From: Ditibartonella choladocola
Lineage (GTDB): Bacteria > Pseudomonadota > Alphaproteobacteria > Rhizobiales > Rhizobiaceae
Length of the DNA stretch: 64,000 nucleotides
Direction: 5' to 3'
NCBI RefSeq assembly: GCF_002007565.1
Contig: NZ_CP015625.1
Coordinates: 496,001-560,000, forward strand
The notes under the pieces were generated by a model. The model saw nothing but the letters and a program-made list of their open reading frames with translations. It was not told the DNA's origin and did not search any database. Position numbers and translations under genes: made by a program. The stretch's first letter is position 1, and the number at the start of each line of letters is the position of its first letter. Of this stretch, positions 1-8,158 are shown piece by piece.

Positions 1-91
1 CGGAAGTGTTTTAAGGGTTCGTTGCGGTGAACCGGCAAGAACCGGATTGACGGGGTGATAAATCCATTATGCCGGTTGGGGAGATTTGCAA

Positions 92-277
92 ATGTGTGAA
101 GCGTGTGGAAATTCTAATCACAAAACCCAAGAAACATTGCCGCGACGCAAATTTTTGAAAGAAAGCGGCACGTCTGTTCTTGCCGCCGGTGCAATAATGG
201 GGACAAGCGAACGGGTAATAGCCGAGGATGTGCGCTACCGGTTTGTTGTCAACTTTGCATCGGGTAAATCGGCATGA
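92..277 (+). CDS. Short Tat-leader ORF, probable remnant of an exported protein
   Basis: Encodes 61 residues from an ATG preceded by a GGGGAG ribosome binding site. Residues 1-6 carry a CEAC motif. A twin-arginine motif (RRKFLK) near residue 19 is followed by a short hydrophobic stretch and AEDV, so the N-terminus looks like a complete Tat signal peptide. Only about 15 residues follow before the stop, too few for a folded domain. The stop overlaps the next start as ATGA, so the two may be translationally coupled. A Cys-x-x-Cys then Tat leader resembles some periplasmic beta-carbonic anhydrases, but no catalytic part is present. It may be the 5' stump of a deleted gene or a genuine leader ORF. 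Confidence 0.4.
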   Translation: MCEACGNSNHKTQETLPRRKFLKESGTSVLAAGAIMGTSERVIAEDVRYRFVVNFASGKSA

Positions 278-1011
278 AACCGGCGCTCAAACTTCATCGA
301 CGACGATTTCTAAAGGCGAGTTTAATTTCCGCCGGTACGCTAACTTATTTTTCACAAAACGTTTTTGCAAAATTACAGGAAAAAACAATGTTGACACTTG
401 AACAAAAAAGACTTGTTCCCGTTGCTGCTTTTGCGGCCGAAGGAAATATTGATGGATTAAGAAATGCTTTGGCACAAGCACTTGATGACAAGGTTGCGAT
501 CAACGCAATCAAGGAAGTTCTGGTTCAGACTTATGCATATGCGGGGTTTCCAAGAAGTCTGAATGCACTTTCCGCATTGATGGATGTAGTCAATAAAAGA
601 CGTGAAGCGGGTAAAAAAGATGAACAGGGTAAAGATGCCTCACCCTTTCACACAGATAAAACGATGGTGGAGGTCGGTACAGAAATCCAGACAAAACTGG
701 TTGGCCAACCGGTGACAGGCCCGCTTTTTGAATTTGCTCCCGCAATTGACCAATTTTTGAAAAGTCACCTTTTTGGCGATATTTTTGTGCGTGACAATCT
801 TGATTATGAAACAAGAGAAGTTGCTACAATTGCTATGCTTGCGGCACTTCAAGGCGCGCAGTCGCAATTGAAATCACATTATCAGATGGGTACAAATACC
901 GGCCTTGAAAAACAGGATTTGAAGGAAATTGTTACCATTCTCGAAACGGAGGTCGGTCCGGAAGTTGGAAAACGTGCAAGCGAAGTGCTTGATAGCTTTC
1001 TGAATGGTTGA
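274..1011 (+). CDS. Tat-exported carboxymuconolactone decarboxylase (CMD)-family protein
   Basis: A 245-residue protein with an N-terminal RRRFLK twin-arginine motif (residues 9-14) and a hydrophobic region ending near AKLQ, which predicts folded export to the periplasm. The mature part has a duplicated CMD-like helical layout. The C-terminal half carries the family pattern ETREVATIAMLAAL followed by QLKSHYQMGTN. The catalytic CxxC of AhpD-type members is absent: the equivalent site has QSQLKSH, so a thiol peroxidase role is unlikely. Members of this gamma-CMD-like group are common in Proteobacteria but mostly of unknown substrate. The start overlaps the upstream leader ORF by four bases. Confidence 0.82.
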   Translation: MKPALKLHRRRFLKASLISAGTLTYFSQNVFAKLQEKTMLTLEQKRLVPVAAFAAEGNIDGLRNALAQALDDKVAINAIKEVLVQTYAYAGFPRSLNALSALMDVVNKRREAGKKDEQGKDASPFHTDKTMVEVGTEIQTKLVGQPVTGPLFEFAPAIDQFLKSHLFGDIFVRDNLDYETREVATIAMLAALQGAQSQLKSHYQMGTNTGLEKQDLKEIVTILETEVGPEVGKRASEVLDSFLNG

Positions 1012-1044
1012 ACTTTTTGGTAATCGTGTTTTTCAAGAGGCTGA

Positions 1045-1422
1045 ATGATGAGTGAATGGACAAAGAGCGAGCTTGCGGCGATTGATGCAGCCGATGATCT
1101 CAAAATGGCTCCCTATCATGAGGATTTAGAAACAACGGGCACGCCTGTGTGGATATGGGAAGTGGTTGTTGATGGCGGCCTTTATGTGCGTGCCTATAGC
1201 GGAACGTCTTCGCGCTGGTATCAGGCTGCAATCAAACAAAAAAGCGGAAAAATTATCGTGTCCGGAAAGGTGGAATCTGTTCATTATGAAGCTGTCAAAG
1301 ATCCGGCGGTTCTTGATAGAATTGATGAGGCTTATCACAAAAAATATGATCCAAGTCCCTATGTCGGACCAATGGTGGGCGAGAGAGCGAAAGCAGCAAC
1401 AATCAAAATCATAAAAGCCTGA
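1045..1422 (+). CDS. DUF2255 family protein
   Basis: A 125-residue cytoplasmic protein. It starts with WTKSELAAIDAADDLKMAPY and continues with a central WIWEVVVDGGLYVRAY strand and SRWYQAA, the signature layout of DUF2255, a small beta-rich family of unknown function. Two adjacent ATG codons (1045 and 1048) follow an AAGAGG ribosome binding site. Either could be used. It lies 33 bases after the CMD-family gene in the same orientation, so the two are probably cotranscribed and end at the hairpin at 1477-1506. Confidence 0.82.
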   Translation: MMSEWTKSELAAIDAADDLKMAPYHEDLETTGTPVWIWEVVVDGGLYVRAYSGTSSRWYQAAIKQKSGKIIVSGKVESVHYEAVKDPAVLDRIDEAYHKKYDPSPYVGPMVGERAKAATIKIIKA

Positions 1423-1476
1423 TGGCTCATTGTTGGTTATCGTTTTTCAAAACAGCAATATGAAAGTTTTACATAA

Positions 1477-1506
1477 AAGGCCGACAGTTAGGGAGCTGTC
1501 GGCCTT
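1477..1506. terminator. Hairpin terminator between convergent genes
   Basis: A perfect 11-bp stem (AAGGCCGACAG / CTGTCGGCCTT) with an 8-base loop lies between the DUF2255 gene (+) and the MBL hydrolase gene (-), which converge. The T-tract is weak on the plus strand, while the preceding AAAA gives a short T run on the minus strand. It probably works in both directions. Confidence 0.7.
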
Positions 1507-1599
1507 CTCATAAAGATACTGTTTTAAAAAGCACGCACAGACTTGATTTGAAAATATCAAAGCCGGTTGCGCTTTTTCACTTTTTTACTGGCAAGTGAC

Positions 1600-2382
1600 C
1601 TAGAATTCGAGTTTGTCACCTTCAAGCGGAATAATAACCGATTGGCCAATACCTGCTTTATCGACATAAGAGCGAAGTTCTTTCCGGCTTAAAACAGCAT
1701 GGTTGCAGGCTTCCATATGGATAGCAACAAGCTTTGATTGCGGGGCGATTTTATGGGCGTGAACAACATCCTCCTTGCCCATAATAATTGAACCGAAGCC
1801 TTGAAGCTGTGCGTCACCTGCATGAAGAACAACAACTTCCGGCTTATATTGTTTTAAATTGTTCTCGACAGCATCGATCCATATTGTATCGCCTGCAAAA
1901 TAAAGTGTTTGTTCATTCGGTGCTTGAAAAATAAAGCCGGTGGCATGGCCTAAGACTTCGCCAACCTCTCGGTTTTTGAAAGCTTCATTGCTTCCGTGCT
2001 GGCATAAAGTTTTGGTTACATGAATGCCGTTTTCATAATCAAATTTTTGCGGCAAAACGGCAAGATTTTTGAAACCCTGACTCCCAAGAAATTCTTTATC
2101 CTTTTCATTCTGGACGAATATTTTTTGTTCTTTGTCTATAAGTCCTGTCGCGACCTCGTCCCAATGGTCAGGATGGGTGTGACTTAAAAAAACGGCATCC
2201 ACATTTTTGATAATGTCTTTGGCATCAAAAGGCAGTTCAACGCGCGGAAACCGCCGCTCGCTATGAACTGTACCGGGAAGTCCGGGATAGCGATCTTTTT
2301 CTGCCAGCATCGGATCAATCAAAATGTGTTTTCCGGCGTAATCAAGAATAACCGTTGCGTTACGAATGAATGTGAATTTCAT
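1600..2382 (-). CDS. MBL-fold metal-dependent hydrolase (UlaG/YtnP-like)
   Basis: A 260-residue metallo-beta-lactamase-fold protein. The metal-binding motif HTHPDHWD is at residues 68-75. Further ligands are suggested by the CQHGSN region, FAGDTIW and the C-terminal IHMEACNH stretch. The short beta-strand opening (FTFIRNATVILDYAGKHILI) is typical of the UlaG-like branch, which includes lactonases and phosphodiesterases. The substrate cannot be told from sequence. It is 133 bases downstream of the GlxA-type regulator gene on the same strand. That pairing is common, and the regulator may control it. Confidence 0.88.
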   Translation of the reverse strand: MKFTFIRNATVILDYAGKHILIDPMLAEKDRYPGLPGTVHSERRFPRVELPFDAKDIIKNVDAVFLSHTHPDHWDEVATGLIDKEQKIFVQNEKDKEFLGSQGFKNLAVLPQKFDYENGIHVTKTLCQHGSNEAFKNREVGEVLGHATGFIFQAPNEQTLYFAGDTIWIDAVENNLKQYKPEVVVLHAGDAQLQGFGSIIMGKEDVVHAHKIAPQSKLVAIHMEACNHAVLSRKELRSYVDKAGIGQSVIIPLEGDKLEF

Positions 2383-2515
2383 GGTTCAAACCTCTTCAAT
2401 TTCTTGAAGTTTATGTAAGCACGCTTTTTCTGAATAGAAACTGGCCTGATGGTCAAAAGCCATTCATATCGGGCCAAATGTTAGAGAAGTTTTTGGCCGG
2501 AATAAAAACGACCGG

Positions 2516-3523
2516 TTAAATTGAAAACGTCTGGCGCCATTTTGTTGGAGTGACTTTGAACGCGTCAATAAAGCTGCGGCGGAATGATTGGGTAGAGGGA
2601 AATCCGGCAAGTTGTGCAATTTCCTCAATAGAAAGTTTTGTTGTTTCCAATGCGTGTCTCGAAAAATGCAACCTTTCATGGTTAAGCCATTCCATTGGTG
2701 AACGGCCGGTTGCCTGATGAAAGCGGCGGGTAAATGTGCGTCGGCTCATACCGACATTCTTGGCCATAGCATCAAGAGAATAGGATGAAGCAAGGTTTTT
2801 TCTGATTGTTTCAAGCAATGAATTTATGCGCTGGTCACTTGTCGATATTGGAACAGGGGTGGCAAGATATTGAGCTTGTCCGCCCTCGCGATGCGGTGGC
2901 GTCACAATCATACGCGCAGCATGATTGGCAATAGCGCCACCGTAATTTTTGCGAATAAGGTGAAGACAACAATCAATACCCGCAGCAGTGCCGGCGGATG
3001 TGATGATGTTACCATCTTCGACATAAAGGGCATTAAAATCGACTTCCGTATCAGGAAACTGTTCGGCAAACTGTTTTTCATAGGCCCAGTGCGTTGCAGC
3101 TTTTTTCCCCTTCAAAAGCCCGCTAAAGGCCAGAACATAAGTGCCGAGACAAAGCCCCATAATGATTTTATTTTTTCGCACTTCATTGTTTAGACTTGTC
3201 TTCAGGTCAGAAGAGATCGGTTGTTCAGTATCCGGCCAATAGGGAATGACGATTATATCGGCGTCATCAAGGCTTTTTAGATCGTGTTCGACTTTTATCG
3301 AGAAAGCATCCTGACCTTCGACAATTCCGGTTTTTTCTGAAAACAGAATTGGCTTGTAATAGGTTTTGTCCGGCATGGCTGCGCCGAAGGCCATGACCGG
3401 AACAGAAATGTGAAACGGGCTGAAATTTGCCATGACATATATGGCAACAGTTTTCGGTGACCTGTTCAAAGTTACATTTTGACCGGCATCCATGTTGTGC
3501 AAGCCTTGTGATAACCGGTCCAT
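2516..3523 (-). CDS. GlxA/FtrA-type transcriptional regulator (DJ-1/PfpI domain plus AraC HTH)
   Basis: A 335-residue regulator if started at the ATG at 3523, which lies four bases after the stop of the upstream aminotransferase gene (TGA-AAAA-ATG). A TTG at 3544 and an ATG at 3493 are alternatives. The N-terminal two thirds form a class I glutamine amidotransferase-like (DJ-1/PfpI) domain with the elbow GLCLGTYVLA. The last 100 residues are an AraC/XylS double helix-turn-helix, including FTRRFHQATGRSPMEWLNHER and IEEIAQLAGFPSTQSFRRSF. GlxA-family proteins sense small metabolites and usually regulate nearby catabolic or transport genes. The position at the end of a coupled operon suggests it controls that operon or the MBL gene that follows. 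Confidence 0.88.
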   Translation of the reverse strand: MDRLSQGLHNMDAGQNVTLNRSPKTVAIYVMANFSPFHISVPVMAFGAAMPDKTYYKPILFSEKTGIVEGQDAFSIKVEHDLKSLDDADIIVIPYWPDTEQPISSDLKTSLNNEVRKNKIIMGLCLGTYVLAFSGLLKGKKAATHWAYEKQFAEQFPDTEVDFNALYVEDGNIITSAGTAAGIDCCLHLIRKNYGGAIANHAARMIVTPPHREGGQAQYLATPVPISTSDQRINSLLETIRKNLASSYSLDAMAKNVGMSRRTFTRRFHQATGRSPMEWLNHERLHFSRHALETTKLSIEEIAQLAGFPSTQSFRRSFIDAFKVTPTKWRQTFSI

Positions 3524-3527
3524 TTTT

Positions 3528-4724
3528 TCAAACAGACCTTGCAATGGTTGTTACAATCTTGTCGAACGTCTCGTCATCAAGCCATGGACTATTCGATATG
3601 GTCAACATTCTCGCCGCAAAATCTCTGGCATTAGTGGTTGAAAAACGCATATTGAAATGCGGTTCAAGATAGGAATAATCCGCTAAAGCATGAACAAACA
3701 GGCGTGTCACGCCATAGGGTGAAGGCCACAACGTTTGAAGTGCTTTGTCCCGTGCTTCTCCGGTTTTAAAAAGCACCATAATAAATGGCCAAATGGCCCC
3801 TTCATCATCAACGCCTTTGACAACCTTGATTGAGGGAATTTTTGCAAGCTTGTTGATGCGAAGTTGCGCCTGTTTTTTTATGTCAACCAAAAAGGGTTTG
3901 AGCCTTGAAGCTGCGTTAGCACCTCTCTTCATTCTGAAACGGCTTACAAGGTGGACTGGAATATCGTCATCAAAAACATCACCGACCGCTTCCTCTATAT
4001 TGCCGGCTGCAAGTTCCTTGCGCCTTGGCATGCCATAAGCGAGTGATAAAAGCCGCGGACGATAGGCGATAGAATATCCCAACAATTCGCTTATGCGTTT
4101 AAGTTCAAAGAAAATGCGGGGTTTTACTATTTTTTGGTGGGTTTCCTTTAATGACTGCCGAATTTCACTATTGGACGATGTCAAAAGGCCGCCCTCATAA
4201 AGGGTAAGCCCCTTTCCGACGGCAAGGCTGAAAAAAGCAATATCCCCCGTTTTTCCGGCTGCCGAACCGAGCGCCTGTGCCCCGTCTTCAATGACATAAG
4301 CGCCTTTTTTATGAGCCATTTGAACGCATTGTTCGACATCTGCCAATTGGCCGCCAATATGGGTCGGAATAACAGCCAGTGTTTTTTCGTCGATCAGCTT
4401 GTCGAGGCAATCAAAATCGAAATCAAAACTGTTTTTTGCTGTATCGCAGAGTTTTATTGTCAAATTGCAATGGGCAATGGCAAGCACAACGAGAGGGCAA
4501 TTATAAGCGGGTATGATAACGTCTCTACGCCCTTCGTTCTTGGGCATATTTGCCAGAGTTTGAAGGGCAACAATAAGTGAAGCCGTGCCGGAACATTCCA
4601 GAATGAGCGGCGGCAAATCGAACATGTCGCTTAAATTGGGGCAGAGTTCTTTTTTTGTTGGCAACCAATCATGCCAAACCATAGGGAGACCGGCGGTTGG
4701 TGGAATTTCGCCTTGTCTCTTCAT
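3528..4724 (-). CDS. DegT/DnrJ/EryC1/StrS-family PLP aminotransferase
   Basis: A 398-residue member of the sugar-aminotransferase family. The probable PLP lysine is K171 in LAVGKGLTLYEGG. The cofactor-contacting ED pair is at residues 146-147 (VIEDGAQALGS), and an early substrate/PLP segment reads ECSGTASLIVAL (residues 43-54). These enzymes transaminate keto-sugars or cyclitols, often nucleotide-linked, using glutamate. It starts two bases after a half-size EamA transporter and is followed by the GlxA-type regulator. DegT aminotransferase next to two four-helix EamA proteins recalls ArnB next to ArnE/ArnF, but no ArnA, ArnC, ArnD or ArnT is present. The substrate is unknown. Confidence 0.88.
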   Translation of the reverse strand: MKRQGEIPPTAGLPMVWHDWLPTKKELCPNLSDMFDLPPLILECSGTASLIVALQTLANMPKNEGRRDVIIPAYNCPLVVLAIAHCNLTIKLCDTAKNSFDFDFDCLDKLIDEKTLAVIPTHIGGQLADVEQCVQMAHKKGAYVIEDGAQALGSAAGKTGDIAFFSLAVGKGLTLYEGGLLTSSNSEIRQSLKETHQKIVKPRIFFELKRISELLGYSIAYRPRLLSLAYGMPRRKELAAGNIEEAVGDVFDDDIPVHLVSRFRMKRGANAASRLKPFLVDIKKQAQLRINKLAKIPSIKVVKGVDDEGAIWPFIMVLFKTGEARDKALQTLWPSPYGVTRLFVHALADYSYLEPHFNMRFSTTNARDFAARMLTISNSPWLDDETFDKIVTTIARSV

Positions 4725-4726
4725 TC

Positions 4727-5122
4727 TTATGATTTCTCGTTTTCTTTTTTGATGACATCACGTTCGGCAAATGCAAGGCAGACAATACCCGCAACAATAA
4801 ACAGCGCACCGGCAAAATGTGCCAATGAAATTGTTTCGCCGAATATCAGTACGGAAGCAATCATGACAGTGACCACTTCGAGATGCGACGCCGCAAATGC
4901 CGGACCGACAGGCGCGCGTCTTAAAAGCGTCATCCATGTGAAGAATGCCCCGACATAGCCGAGGATAGCAAAATAAACAAAAGGATGGGAAAAAATACGG
5001 TATAACCATCCGATACTTGCTTCCAATGGCAGGGCGGCTGTTGCCGAAAGCTTGAAGCTGATCTGTCCGAGCGTGTCGAACATCATCAAAAAGAAAAAGC
5101 CCAGAATATAGAAGCGACGCAT
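4727..5122 (-). CDS. Half-size EamA/DMT transporter subunit (second of pair)
   Basis: A 131-residue integral membrane protein with four predicted helices (about residues 4-24, 47-67, 74-94 and 99-119) and a charged C-terminal tail. The pattern GQISFKLSATA in helix 1 and the last helix FAGALFIVAGIVCLAF match the single EamA repeat seen in SMR-like and ArnE/ArnF-type proteins. It overlaps the upstream EamA gene by one base (TAATG). Two adjacent and different half-transporters usually form a heterodimer, by analogy with ArnE/ArnF and paired SMR proteins. The cargo may be the product of the adjacent aminotransferase, which is inference from context. Confidence 0.85.
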   Translation of the reverse strand: MRRFYILGFFFLMMFDTLGQISFKLSATAALPLEASIGWLYRIFSHPFVYFAILGYVGAFFTWMTLLRRAPVGPAFAASHLEVVTVMIASVLIFGETISLAHFAGALFIVAGIVCLAFAERDVIKKENEKS

Positions 5123-5490
5123 TAAAAAGCTCCCACAATAGCAACACCTATGGCAACAAAGCTGATGCCGAGAACCCGCATAGAGGTGAGTTTTTCATCA
5201 AAAAACAGCCGCCCCAATACCATGATAACAATGATATTGATTGATCCGAGCAATATACCTTCCGAAAGCGGAACCAATGTCAAAAATGCCATCCATAGCA
5301 AAAATTCGGCGACATAGGCTATAATACCAAGCCATAGAAGCGGCTGGCGGAAAAGCGCTAACCAATATTGAAAAAGCGATTGCGGTTTGTTTTCCTCGTC
5401 CGGTTCTGTGGCAGCACCTTTGAAGGCAAGCTGGCCGACAGTGTCACAAACAATATTTCCAAACCACACCAGAAAAATCAGCCAACTCAT
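5122..5490 (-). CDS. Half-size EamA/DMT transporter subunit (first of pair)
   Basis: A 122-residue membrane protein with four predicted helices. It opens with MSWLIFLVWFGNIVCDTVGQ, has the loop EGILLGSINIIVIMVLGRLF, and ends VLGISFVAIGVAIVGAF. Between helices 1 and 2 lies a polar stretch rich in D, E, N and Q. It is related to, but clearly different from, the next gene. It begins two bases after the alpha/beta hydrolase stop and overlaps the second EamA gene by one base. Spacing and order imply a cotranslated heterodimeric exporter or flippase. Direction and substrate are not shown by the sequence. Confidence 0.85.
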   Translation of the reverse strand: MSWLIFLVWFGNIVCDTVGQLAFKGAATEPDEENKPQSLFQYWLALFRQPLLWLGIIAYVAEFLLWMAFLTLVPLSEGILLGSINIIVIMVLGRLFFDEKLTSMRVLGISFVAIGVAIVGAF

Positions 5491-5492
5491 TG

Positions 5493-6359
5493 TCAGGCAA
5501 TCTCGCGAATAAACGGGTTTACAGCAGGGGGTACCAATTGATCTTTAGTGCATAAGGCACCAAAGAAGTTGGCACTTTCCTGAATGACTTTTTTACGGTC
5601 ACGGTCAATTGTTATCATATGGTAGCTGTTCTCCAACGGTATCATCTTGACGGGGCCTGAAACCGAACGGGCAACAAGTCCCGAATTTGTTTCCATATTG
5701 GCAATGTCATCATGGTTTGAATGCATGATAAGGCAGGGAGCTTTTATATCATGCAATTGCGCCGCGGTTTGTTTTGCAAGTTCTTGCATCTCGGCAAGCG
5801 AACCGAGCGGATTTCCCGCAAGTCCACCTTTGGCACTGTCGCCTGAAAGCATACTTTCGGAAACGGTTTTGCGTATCCGCTCGTCTTTCAAACCATAAGG
5901 CGGCCGTTCGATAAACACACTTTTCTGGAAAATGCCGAGCGCTTTGAACCATTTCAACAAAAAGACAGACCGCTGGATATAACGAGGGATCGACCAGCCG
6001 TCATAAACAAACGTCGGACCATATACGCCAACACCTTTTACATTTTCGGGATGATCGGCGGTGTATTTGAGCGCCAGAACCGCACCCATAGAAAGTCCGC
6101 CGACAAACATTGTATCAACATGTTCCAAAAGACGATCTGCCGCACGTATGACACTATCATACCAATCATGCCAGCTTGTTGCCAGCAGATCATTTTCATC
6201 ACCGCAGTGGCCTGCAAGCTGCATCCCGTAGACAGTAAAACCGTGCTTATGCAAACCTTTGCCCAGAATTTGCATTTCGGCCGGTGTGCCTGTCAAACCA
6301 TGAATGAGAAGAACGCCAGCCCGACCACCTTTATAGAAAAAGCTGACATCGGTAATCAT
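5493..6359 (-). CDS. Alpha/beta hydrolase (carboxylesterase Est30 / serine aminopeptidase-like)
   Basis: A 288-residue alpha/beta hydrolase. The oxyanion HG is at residues 20-21 (VLLIHGLTGTPAEM), the nucleophile is S90 in GGLSMG, the likely acid is in HSNHDDIANME and the likely histidine is in ENSYHMITIDRD. The motif GLTGTPAEM and overall length match Est30-like carboxylesterases and monoglyceride lipase-like enzymes. No signal peptide is visible, so it should act in the cytoplasm. Its start overlaps the stop of the HAD phosphatase gene by four bases (ATGA), and the EamA gene starts two bases after it. In this operon it could cleave an ester or thioester intermediate. Confidence 0.85.
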   Translation of the reverse strand: MITDVSFFYKGGRAGVLLIHGLTGTPAEMQILGKGLHKHGFTVYGMQLAGHCGDENDLLATSWHDWYDSVIRAADRLLEHVDTMFVGGLSMGAVLALKYTADHPENVKGVGVYGPTFVYDGWSIPRYIQRSVFLLKWFKALGIFQKSVFIERPPYGLKDERIRKTVSESMLSGDSAKGGLAGNPLGSLAEMQELAKQTAAQLHDIKAPCLIMHSNHDDIANMETNSGLVARSVSGPVKMIPLENSYHMITIDRDRKKVIQESANFFGALCTKDQLVPPAVNPFIREIA

Positions 6360-7084
6360 GAAGCCACCCTTTCGCGGGCTTTTTCCGGCCGTTGCAATTT
6401 GTGCCAGATTTGCATGATTTCGGCGAAGTTATCGACCTTGATGTGGTCAATGCTGTTTGCTGCACAATAATCGGCAAGTTTTCCTTTGGCGAGTACAAGG
6501 TCTGCTTTTCCGGCCGCGCAAAAATCCGACGTACCATCGCCGATATAAAGGGTAAATCCGTTACCCGCATTGGCAAAATGGCGGCATTTGCAATTGCCAG
6601 CCGGGCAAGCAACATTTTTGTAGGGAAATTGTAACTGCCAATTGTCATTACCGGCATAAAGAAGACGGTTTGCGAAAACCTTGACGTTTTCGAGACCATA
6701 ACGTTTCAAAATAGTGCGGATGCTATAATCAAGCCCGTCGCTTAAAATGGCAATATCGACACCTTGTTCGTCAAGCAAATGGACAAAATCCGGAAAAGCA
6801 GGATCGATTTTCATTTCATCAAGACATTTTTTAAGCTCGGCAGGCGAGGCCTTGATAAGCGCAATCTGCCTCATCATGCATTCACGTGCACCGATTTTGC
6901 CCGAAAGCCAATCCTGTTCGATTGCTTCCCAGTTCGGAGATGCAAATCTTTCCAGAAGAACGTCTGTCACGTCATTATCGGCAATCGTGCCGTCGAAATC
7001 GACAAAGACACGGGAAAATATGGAACCCTGTGAGAATACGGGAGCGCTCAAAGCTTGAAAAGCATTCGGGAACGTTCTTGTCAT
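6356..7084 (-). CDS. HAD-IB family phosphatase (MtnX/SerB-like)
   Basis: A 242-residue HAD-superfamily phosphatase, counted from the ATG at 7084. A TTG at 7102 after GGAG is an alternative. Motif I is FVDFDGTIADND with catalytic D29 and D31, motif II is ILSDGLDY, and the acidic motif is YIGDGTSDFCAA. A cysteine cluster (CPAGNCKCRH) sits before motif IV, as in MtnX-like phosphatases. Those act on a methionine-salvage enediol phosphate, but no other salvage gene is nearby, so the substrate here is probably different. It is the first gene of the minus-strand operon and is divergent from the response regulator, with a 134-base shared promoter region. Confidence 0.82.
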   Translation of the reverse strand: MTRTFPNAFQALSAPVFSQGSIFSRVFVDFDGTIADNDVTDVLLERFASPNWEAIEQDWLSGKIGARECMMRQIALIKASPAELKKCLDEMKIDPAFPDFVHLLDEQGVDIAILSDGLDYSIRTILKRYGLENVKVFANRLLYAGNDNWQLQFPYKNVACPAGNCKCRHFANAGNGFTLYIGDGTSDFCAAGKADLVLAKGKLADYCAANSIDHIKVDNFAEIMQIWHKLQRPEKARERVAS

Positions 7085-7218
7085 ATTCGTCTTAATCTCC
7101 AATAGAAGCCATAAACCGGAATTAGGTCAGCTTGATACATAGCGACCTTTTACCTATAAACAATAGAGACGAATATGCGTTCTTTGTTGCATTTCTGTAA
7201 CCGAAAAGAAAAACCTGC

Positions 7219-7947
7219 ATGAACAAAAAAATTCTTATAATAGAAGATGATACAAGGCTTGCCGAACTCGTTGCCAATTATTTGAAGCGACAAAACTATG
7301 ATGTCGAGGTGCATCCTCGCGGCGATACAGCCGAGGAGGCCATCAAGCAATTGCTGCCTGATCTCGTTATTCTTGATGTCATGCTGCCCGGAAAATCCGG
7401 TTTCGATGTTTGCCGTGATGTGCGTCCTTTCTATAAAGGCCCGATATTGATTATGACGGCAAGCGAGGATGATATTGACGAAATTATCGGGTTGGAACTC
7501 GGTGCTGACGATTATATGTCAAAACCGGTCGAACCGCGCCGTTTGCTTGCCCATATAAGGGCGCTTCTAAGGCGCAAAGAAAGCGAAACTGTCGACGAAA
7601 ACCATCCTGAAAGCGAAGCATCACCTTCGTCGCGCACCAAACTTGTTTTCGGCAATCTTGTCATCGACAAGGAAAACCGCGCGGTGCTGATTGATAATAA
7701 ACCGGTTGATTTAACTACAGCCGAATTTGATCTTTTATGGCTTCTTGCAAGCCATGCCGGACAGATATTATCCCGCGACGATATATTGAATGCTTTGCGT
7801 GGTATCGAGTTTGACGGGTTGGACCGGTCGATTGATGCACGTATTTCAAGGCTTCGCCGCCGGCTTGGTGATGACCTTGAAAACCCGCGTTTTATCAAAA
7901 CAGTGCGCGCCAAAGGGTATCTTTTTTTGCAATGGGAAGGCGAATGA
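7219..7947 (+). CDS. OmpR/PhoB-family response regulator (RstA-like)
   Basis: A 242-residue response regulator. The receiver domain covers about residues 1-120, with the acidic pair E9/D10/D11, phospho-acceptor D53 in VILDVMLPG and K in MSKPVEPRRLL. A linker rich in E and S follows. The C-terminal winged helix (about residues 145-240) contains LTTAEFDLLWLLASHAGQ and SRLRRRLGDD, the recognition helix region. It is transcribed away from the HAD/EamA/DegT operon and is followed by a sensor kinase after 211 bases. It may regulate the divergent operon. The RstA resemblance rests on receiver and wing motifs only. Confidence 0.92.
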   Translation: MNKKILIIEDDTRLAELVANYLKRQNYDVEVHPRGDTAEEAIKQLLPDLVILDVMLPGKSGFDVCRDVRPFYKGPILIMTASEDDIDEIIGLELGADDYMSKPVEPRRLLAHIRALLRRKESETVDENHPESEASPSSRTKLVFGNLVIDKENRAVLIDNKPVDLTTAEFDLLWLLASHAGQILSRDDILNALRGIEFDGLDRSIDARISRLRRRLGDDLENPRFIKTVRAKGYLFLQWEGE

Positions 7948-8028
7948 GAAAATAGGCTGAAGCCATAATCAAAACCGGGGAGCCAAGCCTTACAAGAAAG
8001 ATAGCAGGAAGAAGCAAATAAAAAGGCA

Positions 8029-8071
8029 TAAAATCTGCCAGTGATTTAGCCTAAAATCTGCCAGTGATTTA
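8029..8071. repeat. Two-copy 20-bp direct repeat upstream of sensor kinase
   Basis: The 20-base sequence TAAAATCTGCCAGTGATTTA occurs at 8029-8048 and exactly again at 8052-8071, separated by GCC (period 23 bases, close to two helical turns). It lies in the 211-base gap between the response regulator and the histidine kinase, about 90 bases before the kinase start. Paired direct repeats are the usual form of OmpR-family binding sites, so an autoregulatory site is possible. A chance tandem duplication is equally possible. Confidence 0.6.
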
Positions 8072-8158
8072 AAAAGCGGATAATCGGGCTATATTTTTCG
8101 GGAAAGCTAAGCAGAAATACGTGAAAATGCGAATGACGGCAATAATGGGTGAAATGCT

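Noticed and set aside
2..58. Possible C-terminal tail of an upstream plus-strand gene ending in a TGA at 56-58
   Set aside because: Only 18 codons are visible and no family can be recognised, so it cannot be called.
6356..7084. Calling the HAD phosphatase a methionine-salvage MtnX
   Set aside because: The cysteine cluster is similar, but no other salvage gene is present and the operon context points elsewhere.
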